The position numbers and the translations under genes were made by a program. Positions 10,238-18,689 of a DNA stretch of 64,000 nt are shown here, in pieces; the first letter of the stretch is position 1, and every line of letters begins with the position of its first letter. The stretch is taken from assembly GCF_964026475.1 (NCBI RefSeq), contig NZ_OZ032151.1:124001-188000 (forward strand), written 5' to 3'. Origin of the DNA: Candidatus Tisiphia endosymbiont of Nemotelus nigrinus. GTDB taxonomy: Bacteria; Pseudomonadota; Alphaproteobacteria; Rickettsiales; Rickettsiaceae. The notes under the pieces are model-generated. The model saw only the letters and a list, made by a program, of their open reading frames with translations, was not told where the DNA came from and did not search any database.

Positions 10238-11167
10238 TTAATTCAAATCACTTAAGAATATACTTACCATAATTGGTATATATATTACACTAAAAATTAG
10301 GGAAAGAAATACCGTAGTAGCAACTTTTTCTGGATAGAATTTTTGTAAACTGGCTATAACAATCACATTTGCTGCCATAGGAGCAGTTGCAAGAAGCCTG
10401 AAAGCATTGTAATAATTTTCATCATACCATCCTAAAACAAATTTATCTAAAAGGATAAATATGTTAACTCCTACTGGGTAAAATAGGAACTTTGCCAGAA
10501 AAGTGGCAAGAGTGAACTTTATATCTATTTCAAATTTTTGCAAGGCTGAAAGAGCCAAACCAACCATAACCATACCAAGTATAGAAAATGCCCCTCGCAT
10601 ATTATATATAAAATCATCCAGAAAATCAGGTAAAGTGAAACCAGCGAAACTAAATAAACAACCAAGTAAAAAAGCATTTAAAATTGGTAACTTCACAACT
10701 TTCAAGATACTTTCACTACTATTGGCAAAACTCCTAGCACAAATATAAAAACCTACGGAGGATTCAAAAATATTTACACCTATGACTGCCATCATATAGA
10801 TACTTAAAACATAATCATCAAAGAGAGCGGCGGCTATTGGCAGCATAAAATAACCACCATTAGCGGTGCCGGCAGATAATGCTATAATGTTTCGTGTATG
10901 ATCAAACCAATATCGTCCAAAAAAATAGTAAGAAAATATTGATAACAAGCTGGCAATGAAAAAAACAACTACAGTAACACTTAAAGATGATAAAGTTAAA
11001 GTAGTGCTAGCGGGAATAGCAAAAAAAACAATAGGAGAGATAAAATAGAATAACAACGAAGCTATGCTATCTCTCTCAACTTTGGAGTATCTTCCTGCTA
11101 AAAAACCAATTACTACGCTCAGTAATACAGAAATGGTTTTAAAAAAAACTAAACTAAACATTGCCAT
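10238..11167 (-). CDS. AEC family transporter (auxin-efflux-carrier fold)
   Basis: An integral membrane protein of 309 residues with about ten hydrophobic segments and the AEC pattern: an N-terminal FLAGRYSK motif after the first helix, a polar mid-section and a second repeat starting near LNAFLLGCLFSFAGF. Family members export or import small carboxylates or other organic anions; the substrate here is unknown. ATG codons at 11167 and 11161 are both possible starts. It precedes the hydrolase and trxB genes. Confidence 0.85.
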   Translation of the reverse strand: MAMFSLVFFKTISVLLSVVIGFLAGRYSKVERDSIASLLFYFISPIVFFAIPASTTLTLSSLSVTVVVFFIASLLSIFSYYFFGRYWFDHTRNIIALSAGTANGGYFMLPIAAALFDDYVLSIYMMAVIGVNIFESSVGFYICARSFANSSESILKVVKLPILNAFLLGCLFSFAGFTLPDFLDDFIYNMRGAFSILGMVMVGLALSALQKFEIDIKFTLATFLAKFLFYPVGVNIFILLDKFVLGWYDENYYNAFRLLATAPMAANVIVIASLQKFYPEKVATTVFLSLIFSVIYIPIMVSIFLSDLN

Positions 11168-11258
11168 GCAATAAAGCCAGAGGATATAAGATTCCTGTTT
11201 TAGTCAACCTTTGAGAAAATAGCAATTTTATTTTACAACTAACATAAATAAAGTGCAA

Positions 11259-12137
11259 TTATTCACCTAATTCTTGTATTGCAAGACACAGATTTGCTAA
11301 TTGAGTTCTATATTTTTGCTTACTAAGATATCGACCATTTAATTTAAGACTTTCAAAATCTTGGTTACTGGTAGGTAAATATTGACAAATCTTTACTAAC
11401 TCTTCATCGCTAATAAAATGTCTCCTTGGTAGATCTATAGTACTTGCTTGTTCTTCCCGATAAGCTGCCATAATTTTCATCTTATTAATAAAAAACTCTG
11501 AATGATTATGGAATTTGACTTTTTGCCAAGCCTTCTGGGCATTAACAATATAATTTTCAATATTAAGCAAAGATTTTATTTGCTCGTCATATTCATTTTG
11601 CAGGTTATTATCTTGGATTATTGGTTGCAATATGCTATAAATCGGTTCTAAATATTCAACATCTTTAATAGCATACTCTAACATATTAGCACTAATAGGA
11701 CGTTTTAACCAATCAGACCTTTGATAAGTTTTATCAATATGAACAAAGCAAATTTTGCTACATATATCCGAATAACTTAAATGTTTACCAAAATCACAAA
11801 TACCAGCAGCGATTTGTATGTCAAAAACGTTTCTTGGCAATTTCTTAAATAAATGATAGAATATCTCAAAATCCTCTCTAGGGGCGTGAAATATTTTAAG
11901 AACCTTCTCATTCAAAAATATTTCGTTAAGAGGAAAAAGATCCAAATCGCACAAAGTGTCAATTATCACTTTATGACTACTGGTCATAATTTGAATTATG
12001 CTAAGCTGAGCGAAGTAGGTATTCTTACGCAAAAACTCAGTATCAACACTTATAGTCTTACAATCTAACAATTGTTGGCAGAATTCATTTAATATTTTTT
12101 GATTATCAATAATCAGTATTTTTGAAGTATTAGTAAT
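11259..12137 (-). CDS. rnd: Ribonuclease D, probable ATT start
   Basis: 3'-5' exoribonuclease that trims tRNA precursors. The DEDD nuclease core is visible: VDTEFLR (motif I), FHAPREDFEIFY (motif II) and YAIKDVEYLEPIY (motif III), followed by an HRDC-like C-terminal domain. The first standard start codon is a TTG at 12071, which would remove the first beta strand. The frame remains open upstream to 12171 and encodes a family-like N-terminus (ITNTSKILIIDNQ). No ATG, GTG or TTG lies there, but an ATT at 12137 sits 8 bases after AGGAG. I therefore prefer 12137 (292 residues). Confidence 0.85.
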   Translation of the reverse strand: MTNTSKILIIDNQKILNEFCQQLLDCKTISVDTEFLRKNTYFAQLSIIQIMTSSHKVIIDTLCDLDLFPLNEIFLNEKVLKIFHAPREDFEIFYHLFKKLPRNVFDIQIAAGICDFGKHLSYSDICSKICFVHIDKTYQRSDWLKRPISANMLEYAIKDVEYLEPIYSILQPIIQDNNLQNEYDEQIKSLLNIENYIVNAQKAWQKVKFHNHSEFFINKMKIMAAYREEQASTIDLPRRHFISDEELVKICQYLPTSNQDFESLKLNGRYLSKQKYRTQLANLCLAIQELGE

Positions 12138-12239
12138 TAAAATTGCTCCTAGTCTAACGAATTTACCTATTCACGTAATTTGGTGCTGTTCCATACTTGC
12201 TCGTGCTTTATAATAACTTAACAGTTTTATAGCACTTTG

Positions 12240-12644
12240 TCAAATGATGGAATCCTTAATAAAATTCAGCCTATCAAATGTACTTCTTAATATAGGAATG
12301 TAGGATTTAATATTATTATAAATTCTATCTGCTAGCTGCTCATCATAAGTGTGCGAAGTAACATTTCTATCTAGAAGCATTTTTAGCCATTCTTGTTCAT
12401 GATCAATAAGATGTCCTTTAAACGCCTCTCTCAAAACATCTTTGGGGTATTGTACTGCTACTCCTTTGCTCTCAAGAATCACCCTTAATAATTTCCAAAA
12501 TAGTTCTATAGTAAACTCAAATCTTTGAATGCTAGCGTCTATATTACTCCGATCTTCTTGCTGAGGCTTAAATGCAATATCTTCTAAAGAGATTAAAGCT
12601 CTACTTAATTTTAAGAACCCTAACTCTATTTTAGGATCTTTCAT
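12240..12644 (-). CDS. HEPN protein (HI0074-type nucleotidyltransferase partner)
   Basis: A 134-residue helical protein of the HI0074/HEPN family that pairs with a minimal nucleotidyltransferase. It carries RNVTSH followed by TYDE, matching the R-x4-H signature of HEPN ribonuclease toxins. It overlaps the nucleotidyltransferase gene by 14 bases, the normal arrangement for HEPN/MNT modules. By analogy with known pairs the HEPN protein is the toxic RNase and the MNT protein neutralises it by nucleotidylation; that is inference here. Confidence 0.85.
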   Translation of the reverse strand: MKDPKIELGFLKLSRALISLEDIAFKPQQEDRSNIDASIQRFEFTIELFWKLLRVILESKGVAVQYPKDVLREAFKGHLIDHEQEWLKMLLDRNVTSHTYDEQLADRIYNNIKSYIPILRSTFDRLNFIKDSII

Positions 12645-12924
12645 ATAATTTCACTCCTTCTCGTATTATAGATAATTTTAAGTTTGATGAATCATCTAAT
12701 TCGTCAAGTCTTATACAATCTATCTTTAAAAGTGTGTCAGCATTATCAATAATCTCTTGCAATTTTAACCAATCATTAATGGTAGCATTAGGACATACTA
12801 TAGCTAAATCAATATCTGCTCTATCCTGATTATCATTCCTTGCTCTAGAACCAAATAGCCAAATTTCTTCAACCACAGCCTGTGATATTAAATCATTATA
12901 AAATTTATAGCATTGTAGTTTCAT
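12631..12924 (-). CDS. Minimal nucleotidyltransferase (MNT, HI0073-type)
   Basis: A 97-residue protein with the polymerase-beta-type motif GSRARND followed by DIDLAIV, containing the metal-binding aspartates, and a third acidic residue in LKIDCIRLDE. It is the upstream partner of the HEPN gene and overlaps it by 14 bases. No separate promoter was recognised. A palindromic repeat lies immediately upstream. Confidence 0.87.
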   Translation of the reverse strand: MKLQCYKFYNDLISQAVVEEIWLFGSRARNDNQDRADIDLAIVCPNATINDWLKLQEIIDNADTLLKIDCIRLDELDDSSNLKLSIIREGVKLYERS

Positions 12925-12929
12925 GGTAG

Positions 12930-13050
12930 TTTAAAAGTTGCAGGAAAATAACCGGCGTCATTGCGAAGAGGCATGAGCCGACGAAGCAATTCATTTTTCG
13001 TCGACCTACGTCTTTCTTGTAATGACGTTGACCACATACGACTTTTAAAA
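12930..13050. repeat. Composite palindromic repeat (GTCATTGCGAGG family), variant copy
   Basis: An inverted repeat with the family core (GTCATTGCGA...CGACGAAGCAAT) and outer arms related to TTTAAAAGT at the left and ACTTTTAAA at the right. It lies between the MNT gene and fabG. A 65-codon reading frame through it is only the translated repeat and is not counted as a gene. Confidence 0.75.
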
Positions 13051-13111
13051 TGCCTTGCCTAAACCCGATTCCTCTTCTAACTTTCGACAGCTGTGATAGC
13101 AAGCTATCATA

Positions 13112-13837
13112 TTATACCAGTACCAATCCACCATTAACATGGATAGTTTGACCAGTAATATAGGAAGCTTTGTCACTTGCTAGGAAAGCTACCACATTTG
13201 CAACATCCTCTGGTGTTCCAAGAGTTCTCAGAGGAATTTTTTGCAGTATCGCTTCTTTTTGAGTTTCGTTTAATTTATCAGTCATGTTTGATTTAATAAA
13301 ACCAGGAGCAACAGCATTAATTGTGATCCCCCTACTTGCCACCTCAAGTGCTAGAGATTTTGTCATACCTATCATCCCAGCTTTGGAAGCACAATAATTC
13401 GCTTGTCCCGGATTACCAGAAACTGCCACCACAGATGATATGTTAATTATTCTACCATAACGAGCTTTCATCATTTTTTTTATCGCTTCACGATTGAGAA
13501 TAAAACTAGCTTTTAAGTTGATGTTTATAACTTGCTCAAATATTTCATCAGACATTTTTATTGCTAGCATATCGTTAGTGATTCCAGCGTTACAAACTAA
13601 AATATCTATATGCTCAAGATTAGCCACTAAGTTAGTGCATTCATCGATATTGGTAAGATCACATGGAGCTATGGTATAATTATTTTTTAAGTTATTGCCA
13701 AGTTCTTGCAGTTTTTCTTGGTTACTACCACTAATTACTACATGGCTACCAAGAGAATGTAATAGCTTAGCAATACTACCACCAATTGATCCAGATGCTC
13801 CAGTAATTAGAGCTTTTTTATCAGTCAAATCTATCAT
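13112..13837 (-). CDS. fabG: 3-oxoacyl-[acyl-carrier-protein] reductase FabG
   Basis: NADPH-dependent short-chain dehydrogenase of fatty-acid elongation. Cofactor loop TGASGSIGG near residue 13, CNAG near residue 84, catalytic Ser in INISSVV and the YCASK catalytic Tyr/Lys pair near residue 147. The C-terminus GQTIHVNGGLVL is typical. At 241 residues it has the normal family length. It starts 38 bases after the recA stop on the same strand. Confidence 0.96.
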   Translation of the reverse strand: MIDLTDKKALITGASGSIGGSIAKLLHSLGSHVVISGSNQEKLQELGNNLKNNYTIAPCDLTNIDECTNLVANLEHIDILVCNAGITNDMLAIKMSDEIFEQVININLKASFILNREAIKKMMKARYGRIINISSVVAVSGNPGQANYCASKAGMIGMTKSLALEVASRGITINAVAPGFIKSNMTDKLNETQKEAILQKIPLRTLGTPEDVANVVAFLASDKASYITGQTIHVNGGLVLV

Positions 13838-13875
13838 TTTAACTCCAACTTCTAATTATATAATACTATTATTTG

Positions 13876-14916
13876 TCATTCATCATCTTCCATAATTATC
13901 GCTTCACTATCAAAGGTAATATTAGCATTATGAGAAGATTTTTGACGAATTAATTGTTCTATCTCACAGCAGATATCCGGATGTTCCTTTAGGTAATGTT
14001 TAACATTCTCTCTGCCTTGCCCTATACGAGTATCCTTATAGGAAAACCAAGAACCAGACTTTTCTACTATTTCAAGCTTAACGCCAAGGTCAATTATCTC
14101 ACTTTCTTTAGAAATACCGCTGCCATACATTATGTCAAATTCTGCAGTTTTGAATGGTGGCGAGACTTTATTCTTAACAACTTTGACCTTAGTTTGACTA
14201 CCTACTACTTCCTCTTTATCCTTGATTGATGAAATTCTTCTGATATCTAGCCTTACTGAGGCATAAAATTTCAAAGCATTACCACCTGTAGTAGTCTCTG
14301 GGCTGCCAAACATGACGCCTATTTTCATTCTAATTTGATTAATGAAAATAATTATGCAATTAGTTCTGGAAATGGATGCGGTAAGTTTCCTAAGCGCTTG
14401 ACTCATTAATCTAGCCTGTAACCCCATATGGGAGTCACCCATTTCTCCTTCAATCTCGGCTTTAGGTACAAGAGCAGCAACACTATCAATAACGACCATA
14501 TCAATAGCCCCAGAACGTACTAGAGTATCAGTTATTTCAAGAGCCTGTTCACCAGTATCTGGTTGGGAAATAATAAGCTCATCAATATTTACTCCAAGTT
14601 TTTTGGCATATGCTGGATCTAAGGCATGTTCTGCGTCAATAAAAGCACAAGTACCACCCTTCTTCTGTGCCTCAGCAATTACATGTAGAGTTAAAGTGGT
14701 CTTTCCTGAACTCTCCGGTCCAAAAATTTCAATAATCCTTCCTTTAGGCAACCCGCCTATACCAAGTGCTATATCAAGCCCTAGCGATCCTGTTGGTATT
14801 GCCTCAACATCTACAGCTCGACGTTGACCAAGTTTCATGACCGACCCTTTACCGTAACTTTTTTCGATTTGGCTAAGTGCGGCAAGTAGTACTCTTTCTT
14901 TGTCTATAACATTCAT
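13876..14916 (-). CDS. recA: Recombinase RecA
   Basis: Strand-exchange ATPase central to homologous recombination. Walker [11 protein letters not shown] near residue 66, Walker [13 protein letters not shown], and loop L2 [20 protein letters not shown] are intact. Length 346 residues, normal; the acidic tail ends MEDDE. No inteins or insertions. It is divergent from rluB, with 232 bases between them. Confidence 0.98.
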   Translation of the reverse strand: MNVIDKERVLLAALSQIEKSYGKGSVMKLGQRRAVDVEAIPTGSLGLDIALGIGGLPKGRIIEIFGPESSGKTTLTLHVIAEAQKKGGTCAFIDAEHALDPAYAKKLGVNIDELIISQPDTGEQALEITDTLVRSGAIDMVVIDSVAALVPKAEIEGEMGDSHMGLQARLMSQALRKLTASISRTNCIIIFINQIRMKIGVMFGSPETTTGGNALKFYASVRLDIRRISSIKDKEEVVGSQTKVKVVKNKVSPPFKTAEFDIMYGSGISKESEIIDLGVKLEIVEKSGSWFSYKDTRIGQGRENVKHYLKEHPDICCEIEQLIRQKSSHNANITFDSEAIIMEDDE

Positions 14917-14954
14917 TTTTAGAATCTGCTAAATAAAATCTAGTTAAATTTATA

Positions 14955-15144
14955 AAGTAACATATGTGAGAAATCTAGTAAAATAATTATATTATGTGAT
15001 GATTCTAACATATACATAGCTGCATTACAAGGATTCCTATGGAAATATTTGCAAAACGTAGGATTATTGTATACACTTGTTTATCACTTACCATCTAATA
15101 ATGGTTTTAAGGCTTTAAAAGCGATTATTAAAAAATCTAATTAA
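14955..15144 (+). pseudogene. Possible unrecognised gene remnant between recA and rluB
   Basis: The recA-rluB gap holds an uninterrupted plus-strand frame with no usual start codon, ending TAA at 15142. Its translation looks protein-like (for example ALQGFLWKYLQNVGLLY near the middle) and ends with a lysine-rich tail. I do not recognise the family. It may be the C-terminal remnant of a lost gene or chance coding potential in AT-rich DNA. Confidence 0.25.
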
Positions 15145-15148
15145 AACA

Positions 15149-15940
15149 ATGGATAGTACACAAAGGCTGGCAAAAGCGATTAGTAACGCAGGGATATGTT
15201 CAAGGCGTGATGCAGAACTACTTATCAAGAATAGTGAAGTAAAGGTAAATGGCGTGGTTATCGATTCACCTGCCACCCTAGTTGATAATACTAGCCTTAT
15301 TGAGGTATCAGGAAAAGTAATAAATCAACAGCAAACCCCACGTTTATGGACATATTATAAGCCTGTCGGCTTAATTACTTCGCATAAAGATAATTATGGT
15401 AGAAAAACTGTATTTGAAAGTCTTGCGTCAAATCAGAACGGTTCTCAAGCTGATATGTACTCAAATGAGCTTGCAAAAGGGAAGGGCGGGTCGGCCGTAC
15501 AAAAAGCCCGCACACAGGGTATTCCTAGGGTAATCTCAATCGGACGACTAGATATCAATAGTGAAGGATTGCTATTACTTACCAATAATGGTGACTTAGC
15601 AAGGAAGTTTGAGTTACCATCAAGTAAGCTTGAACGTGTATATAAAGTCAGAGCGCATGGTAACCCAAACCTGTTGCTTAAAAATTATCAAAATATAGAG
15701 ATTGATCAAATACGTTATGACCCTAAATCAATTAAATTAACAAAATCAGGCAAAACTAATTGTTGGTTTGAAGTAATTTTGACTGAAGGCAAGAATCGTG
15801 AAATTAGGAAGATATTTGAACATTTTGGTCTAAGTGTTAATCGGTTAATTAGAATTAGTTATGGAGGGTTTTTATTAGATGATTTGCAACCAAATCAATA
15901 TAAAGAACTGCCACTTGAAAAATTTAAGAAATTTTTATGA
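15149..15940 (+). CDS. rluB: 23S rRNA pseudouridine synthase RluB-like, with in-frame insertion
   Basis: Pseudouridine synthase of the RsuA/RluB group. The N-terminal S4 RNA-binding domain (RLAKAISNAGICSRRDAE) is followed by YYKPVGLITSHKD and the catalytic GRLDINSEGLLLLTN. About 30 extra residues, roughly 94-126, separate FESL from PRVISIGRLD, which are nearly contiguous in relatives. The inserted DNA (about 15424-15525) is richer in G than its surroundings and contains an imperfect inverted repeat, resembling a Rickettsia palindromic element kept in frame. The insertion lies just before the catalytic loop, so activity is likely but unproven. Confidence 0.9.
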   Translation: MDSTQRLAKAISNAGICSRRDAELLIKNSEVKVNGVVIDSPATLVDNTSLIEVSGKVINQQQTPRLWTYYKPVGLITSHKDNYGRKTVFESLASNQNGSQADMYSNELAKGKGGSAVQKARTQGIPRVISIGRLDINSEGLLLLTNNGDLARKFELPSSKLERVYKVRAHGNPNLLLKNYQNIEIDQIRYDPKSIKLTKSGKTNCWFEVILTEGKNREIRKIFEHFGLSVNRLIRISYGGFLLDDLQPNQYKELPLEKFKKFL

Positions 15941-16471
15941 TACGAATTATTGCCGGTAAACATAGGAATCGGATCGTACCTACCTTAAAGAACGCTAATT
16001 ATCGTCCTTCCACAGGCAAAATCCGAGAGGCGATTTTTAGCATACTAACTTCAGGAGAATTTAGTGATGGCAGGTTATTTACCCAAGAGTCTAAAATCCT
16101 CGATTTATTTGCCGGTACTGGTAGCTTAGCTTACGCTAATCGATATAAATAGTGATTATTTGCGGGTAGCAAAAGAATTTGCCAGTAAAATAGGCGAAGC
16201 GGATAAAATGACTTTCCTAAATATCAATGCTACAGCTTTGCCAAAATGTAAAAACAGCTTTGATTTAATTTTCATCGATCCGCCATACGGTCATAATCTT
16301 GTCCCAAAAGCAGTAAATACTTTGAAAAAAGGTCAATGGTTAAAAGAGGAAGAAACCATTATTGTAATTGAATCTGCCAAAAATGAAGATTTTGCTGATG
16401 ATTGTTTAGAGATAATTAAAGAAAAAATATATGGTGATAGTAGGTTGCTTATTGCTCGAAGTGTTCTATAA
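15937..16471 (+). pseudogene. rsmD: 16S rRNA m2G966 methyltransferase RsmD, frameshifted with internal deletion
   Basis: The 5' part (15937-16152) has the RsmD start MIRIIAGKHRNR and the SAM-binding motif ILDLFAGTGSLA, then runs to a stop. The correct continuation resumes in another frame near 16139 (IDINSDYLRVAKEF) and carries the catalytic DPPYG. Between the two parts about 15-20 residues of the usual protein are missing. One deletion with frameshift therefore inactivated the gene. Its ATG overlaps the rluB stop (ATGA), showing the two were translationally coupled. Confidence 0.88.
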
Positions 16472-16602
16472 TATATATTATGGAAAATAAGAGCAAAATC
16501 AATTTTCTTGAATTATAAAGTTCACTAATTAATTAGAATTAATTTTGTATTTTTTGATAAATAGTATATGATTTCTCTTTAACAATTAATGGAGATTTAT
16601 AT

Positions 16603-16890
16603 ATGAGAAATAACCACAACAATTTTCCCTTTCCAAATCATGTTAATCAAGCAACGTTTCTGGCACTATGTATTAGGGCTAATAATATTAATGGCTTGCG
16701 TCCCATACCTACTGTTAATAATAATTTGGATATTCCAAATCCTAATACATCTGTTGTTAATAATCCTAATACATCTGTTGTTAATAACGATTTGAACGTT
16801 CTAACCACTGATACGTCCGTTGTTATCTTGGATAATAGCTCTGATGTTCACCCTGCACTATTAGGAGTAGAACAACCACCTACAGAGTAA
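16603..16890 (+). CDS. Small hypothetical protein 1, Asn-rich with tandem repeat
   Basis: A 95-residue protein I do not recognise. It contains a near-exact tandem repeat (PNTSVVNN twice, residues 49-64), is rich in Asn, Thr, Pro and Val, and has no signal peptide or membrane segment. The ATG is 8 bases after GGAG. The 20 bases before the start (AACAATTAAT, GGAGAT) are nearly the same as those before the next small gene, so the two share a duplicated leader. Low complexity without a domain is common in secreted effectors of intracellular bacteria, but that is only a suggestion. Confidence 0.6.
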   Translation: MRNNHNNFPFPNHVNQATFLALCIRANNINGLRPIPTVNNNLDIPNPNTSVVNNPNTSVVNNDLNVLTTDTSVVILDNSSDVHPALLGVEQPPTE

Positions 16891-16995
16891 TCCAATCTCA
16901 TAACTTTAAGAGCTTGTTTTTACAGCTTTTGAAGTTATAGCTAACCCGATTTTTTGTAATACCTACTTATTTTAACAATTAATAGGAGATTATGT

Positions 16996-17241
16996 ATGAG
17001 TAAAGAGAAAGATTCACCCTTTCAAGAGAAAGATTTACCATCTGCTAACGCTGGTAATACTATGGTAACTTCAAATACTACATTCACACCATCATTACTA
17101 CTGCACAGCACTGCAGATATGCTCGCTAATAGTAATGCTATTACTATTATTAGTGAGAACAATACCCAGACCATGAAAGGGTTGGAGACCATAAAAGTGC
17201 TGGGTGAAGAAGCCCCTCCTCATAATCTAGAGAGTTACTGA
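16996..17241 (+). CDS. Small hypothetical protein 2, Ser/Thr/Asn-rich
   Basis: An 81-residue unrecognised protein, polar and low in complexity, with no signal peptide or membrane segment. The ATG is 7 bases after GGAG and preceded by the same AACAATTAAT leader as the gene at 16603. The proteins themselves share little beyond composition. Its last 15 bases overlap the end of the convergent methyltransferase gene. Confidence 0.58.
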   Translation: MSKEKDSPFQEKDLPSANAGNTMVTSNTTFTPSLLLHSTADMLANSNAITIISENNTQTMKGLETIKVLGEEAPPHNLESY

Positions 17242-18573
17242 TTTGTTATGAAGCAACATAATTCCTACAGTAAAAAATGGGGTGAATATAGTCTTTACTT
17301 CATGCAACAATGCTTCGTTACTAATTTCTTGTTGCAATTCTTCTCTAATTAAATCAAAGATTTCCTGCAGACTTTTACCACCATCTATCATTTGTTTAAA
17401 AACATATTTGGTATAATTAGAAACTGGTATAGTAATATTGATATTTTTTAACAACGAATTATTTAACGTAAAATTAATGACATTGCCAGCTATCAAAGCA
17501 CTAGCTTCTATATGATCATAAATTTGTTTGGCGATCCCTGCAATACCGTAAAAATATGGTACATTATCCAAATTATCAAGAGTAGCAATGGTATCTTTGG
17601 CATTAGAGGCAAAAAAACTATGTTTAATGATATTGCCAACCATTAATTCACAAATTGCTTGCTGAGTTATTATATCCATCCTCTTAATTTTCTGCAAAAG
17701 AGAAAAATCCTTAATATAATTCTCTATTCTTAGAGCTAATTTTTCGCTAACATCAGAAAATTCGACAAAATTTAAACCTGCATTATCAATAAATTCGTAT
17801 AATTCGGGAATAGAATAAGCCCTATCTTGTTTATGCAAGAACATATCATATAAACCTACATCACCAAAAGTAATATGGTCTGCTAATAGTTCTTGCCCAC
17901 GTATATACCAATTAGTTGTAGGAAAGCCAGCTATAACAGCCTTGGCATTCATTATTTCCTCTACCCTATTGCTAACACCTTGGTTTACCATTTTCATAAT
18001 ATCTTGCACCTGATATACTCCAGTACGACCATATTTGGCATAAACCATTACCCCAATTGCTCCATTGGTAGTTAGAGAATCTTTTAAAATCTTTAAACCA
18101 TCAGGAGGGCTTTGTAAATGGTGCAATACTCCTGAACAATTAATATAATCAAACTTACCTAAATTAATCTTTGGAATATTTAAGATAGAATCATATACCC
18201 ATTTAATATTGGTAAGACCGCGTTTCTCGGCACGTTTTTGAGCGATCTCCATGCTTGGCTTACTAAAATCTAAATATACCACTTCGGCATTTTTATTTTT
18301 TAGCTGTTCTGCCATGTATATAGCAGAATCACCAGTACCACCACCGGCAATTAATACTCGAAAACCCGAATTAAAGTCCTTTTTACCTTGATATAAATAA
18401 TGATTTAATTCACCCAAGGATTCACCGCTAATTGCCAATAATCTTTTTGTTTCTTCCTCAGGATCTCTATAAGGATAGGGATAATCTTGATAATGTTCTT
18501 GAACTATGGCAAGATCGTTTGTTGTGCCAATAGAAACATTAGTCTGTGCTTTTAGTTGTTTAGGTGTTGACAT
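17227..18573 (-). CDS. Class I SAM-dependent methyltransferase, Rickettsia protein-lysine methyltransferase type
   Basis: A 448-residue methyltransferase. The SAM-binding motif LIAGGGTGDSAIYMA lies near residue 90, the acidic post-strand-2 motif VVYLDFSKPSM follows, and a long helical C-terminal part resembles a methyltransferase regulatory domain. The N-terminus (VSIGTTNDLA, HYQDYPYPYR) is like the rickettsial enzymes shown to methylate lysines of the outer-membrane protein OmpB; the assignment rests on recalled similarity. The ATG at 18573 begins MSTPKQLK; an upstream start at 18609 would add repeat-derived residues. It converges on the small gene at 16996 with a 15-base overlap. Confidence 0.82.
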   Translation of the reverse strand: MSTPKQLKAQTNVSIGTTNDLAIVQEHYQDYPYPYRDPEEETKRLLAISGESLGELNHYLYQGKKDFNSGFRVLIAGGGTGDSAIYMAEQLKNKNAEVVYLDFSKPSMEIAQKRAEKRGLTNIKWVYDSILNIPKINLGKFDYINCSGVLHHLQSPPDGLKILKDSLTTNGAIGVMVYAKYGRTGVYQVQDIMKMVNQGVSNRVEEIMNAKAVIAGFPTTNWYIRGQELLADHITFGDVGLYDMFLHKQDRAYSIPELYEFIDNAGLNFVEFSDVSEKLALRIENYIKDFSLLQKIKRMDIITQQAICELMVGNIIKHSFFASNAKDTIATLDNLDNVPYFYGIAGIAKQIYDHIEASALIAGNVINFTLNNSLLKNINITIPVSNYTKYVFKQMIDGGKSLQEIFDLIREELQQEISNEALLHEVKTIFTPFFTVGIMLLHNKSVTL

Positions 18574-18603
18574 AAAAAACTTATATATAACGGTTAAGTA
18601 CAG

Positions 18604-18655
18604 TGCCATCCCTGTAAACGCAGGGATATAGATTCCCGTCTACGCGGGAATGACA
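18604..18655. repeat. Short palindromic repeat (CGCGGGAATGAC type)
   Basis: An imperfect palindrome containing CCCTG...CAGGG and ATTCCCGTCTACGCGGGAAT, distinct from the GTCATTGCGAGG family. It lies between recJ and the methyltransferase, on the minus-strand path of both, and could end the recJ transcript. Confidence 0.6.
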
Positions 18656-18689
18656 ACGATATCGAATAAACTCATACTAATAGAAAAAT

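Noticed and set aside
12905-13102. 65-codon minus-strand ORF beside the MNT gene
   Set aside because: It is the translation of a palindromic repeat and has no independent coding signal.
18574-18609. Extended start of the lysine methyltransferase
   Set aside because: The extra residues overlap a palindromic repeat; the inner ATG fits the family start.
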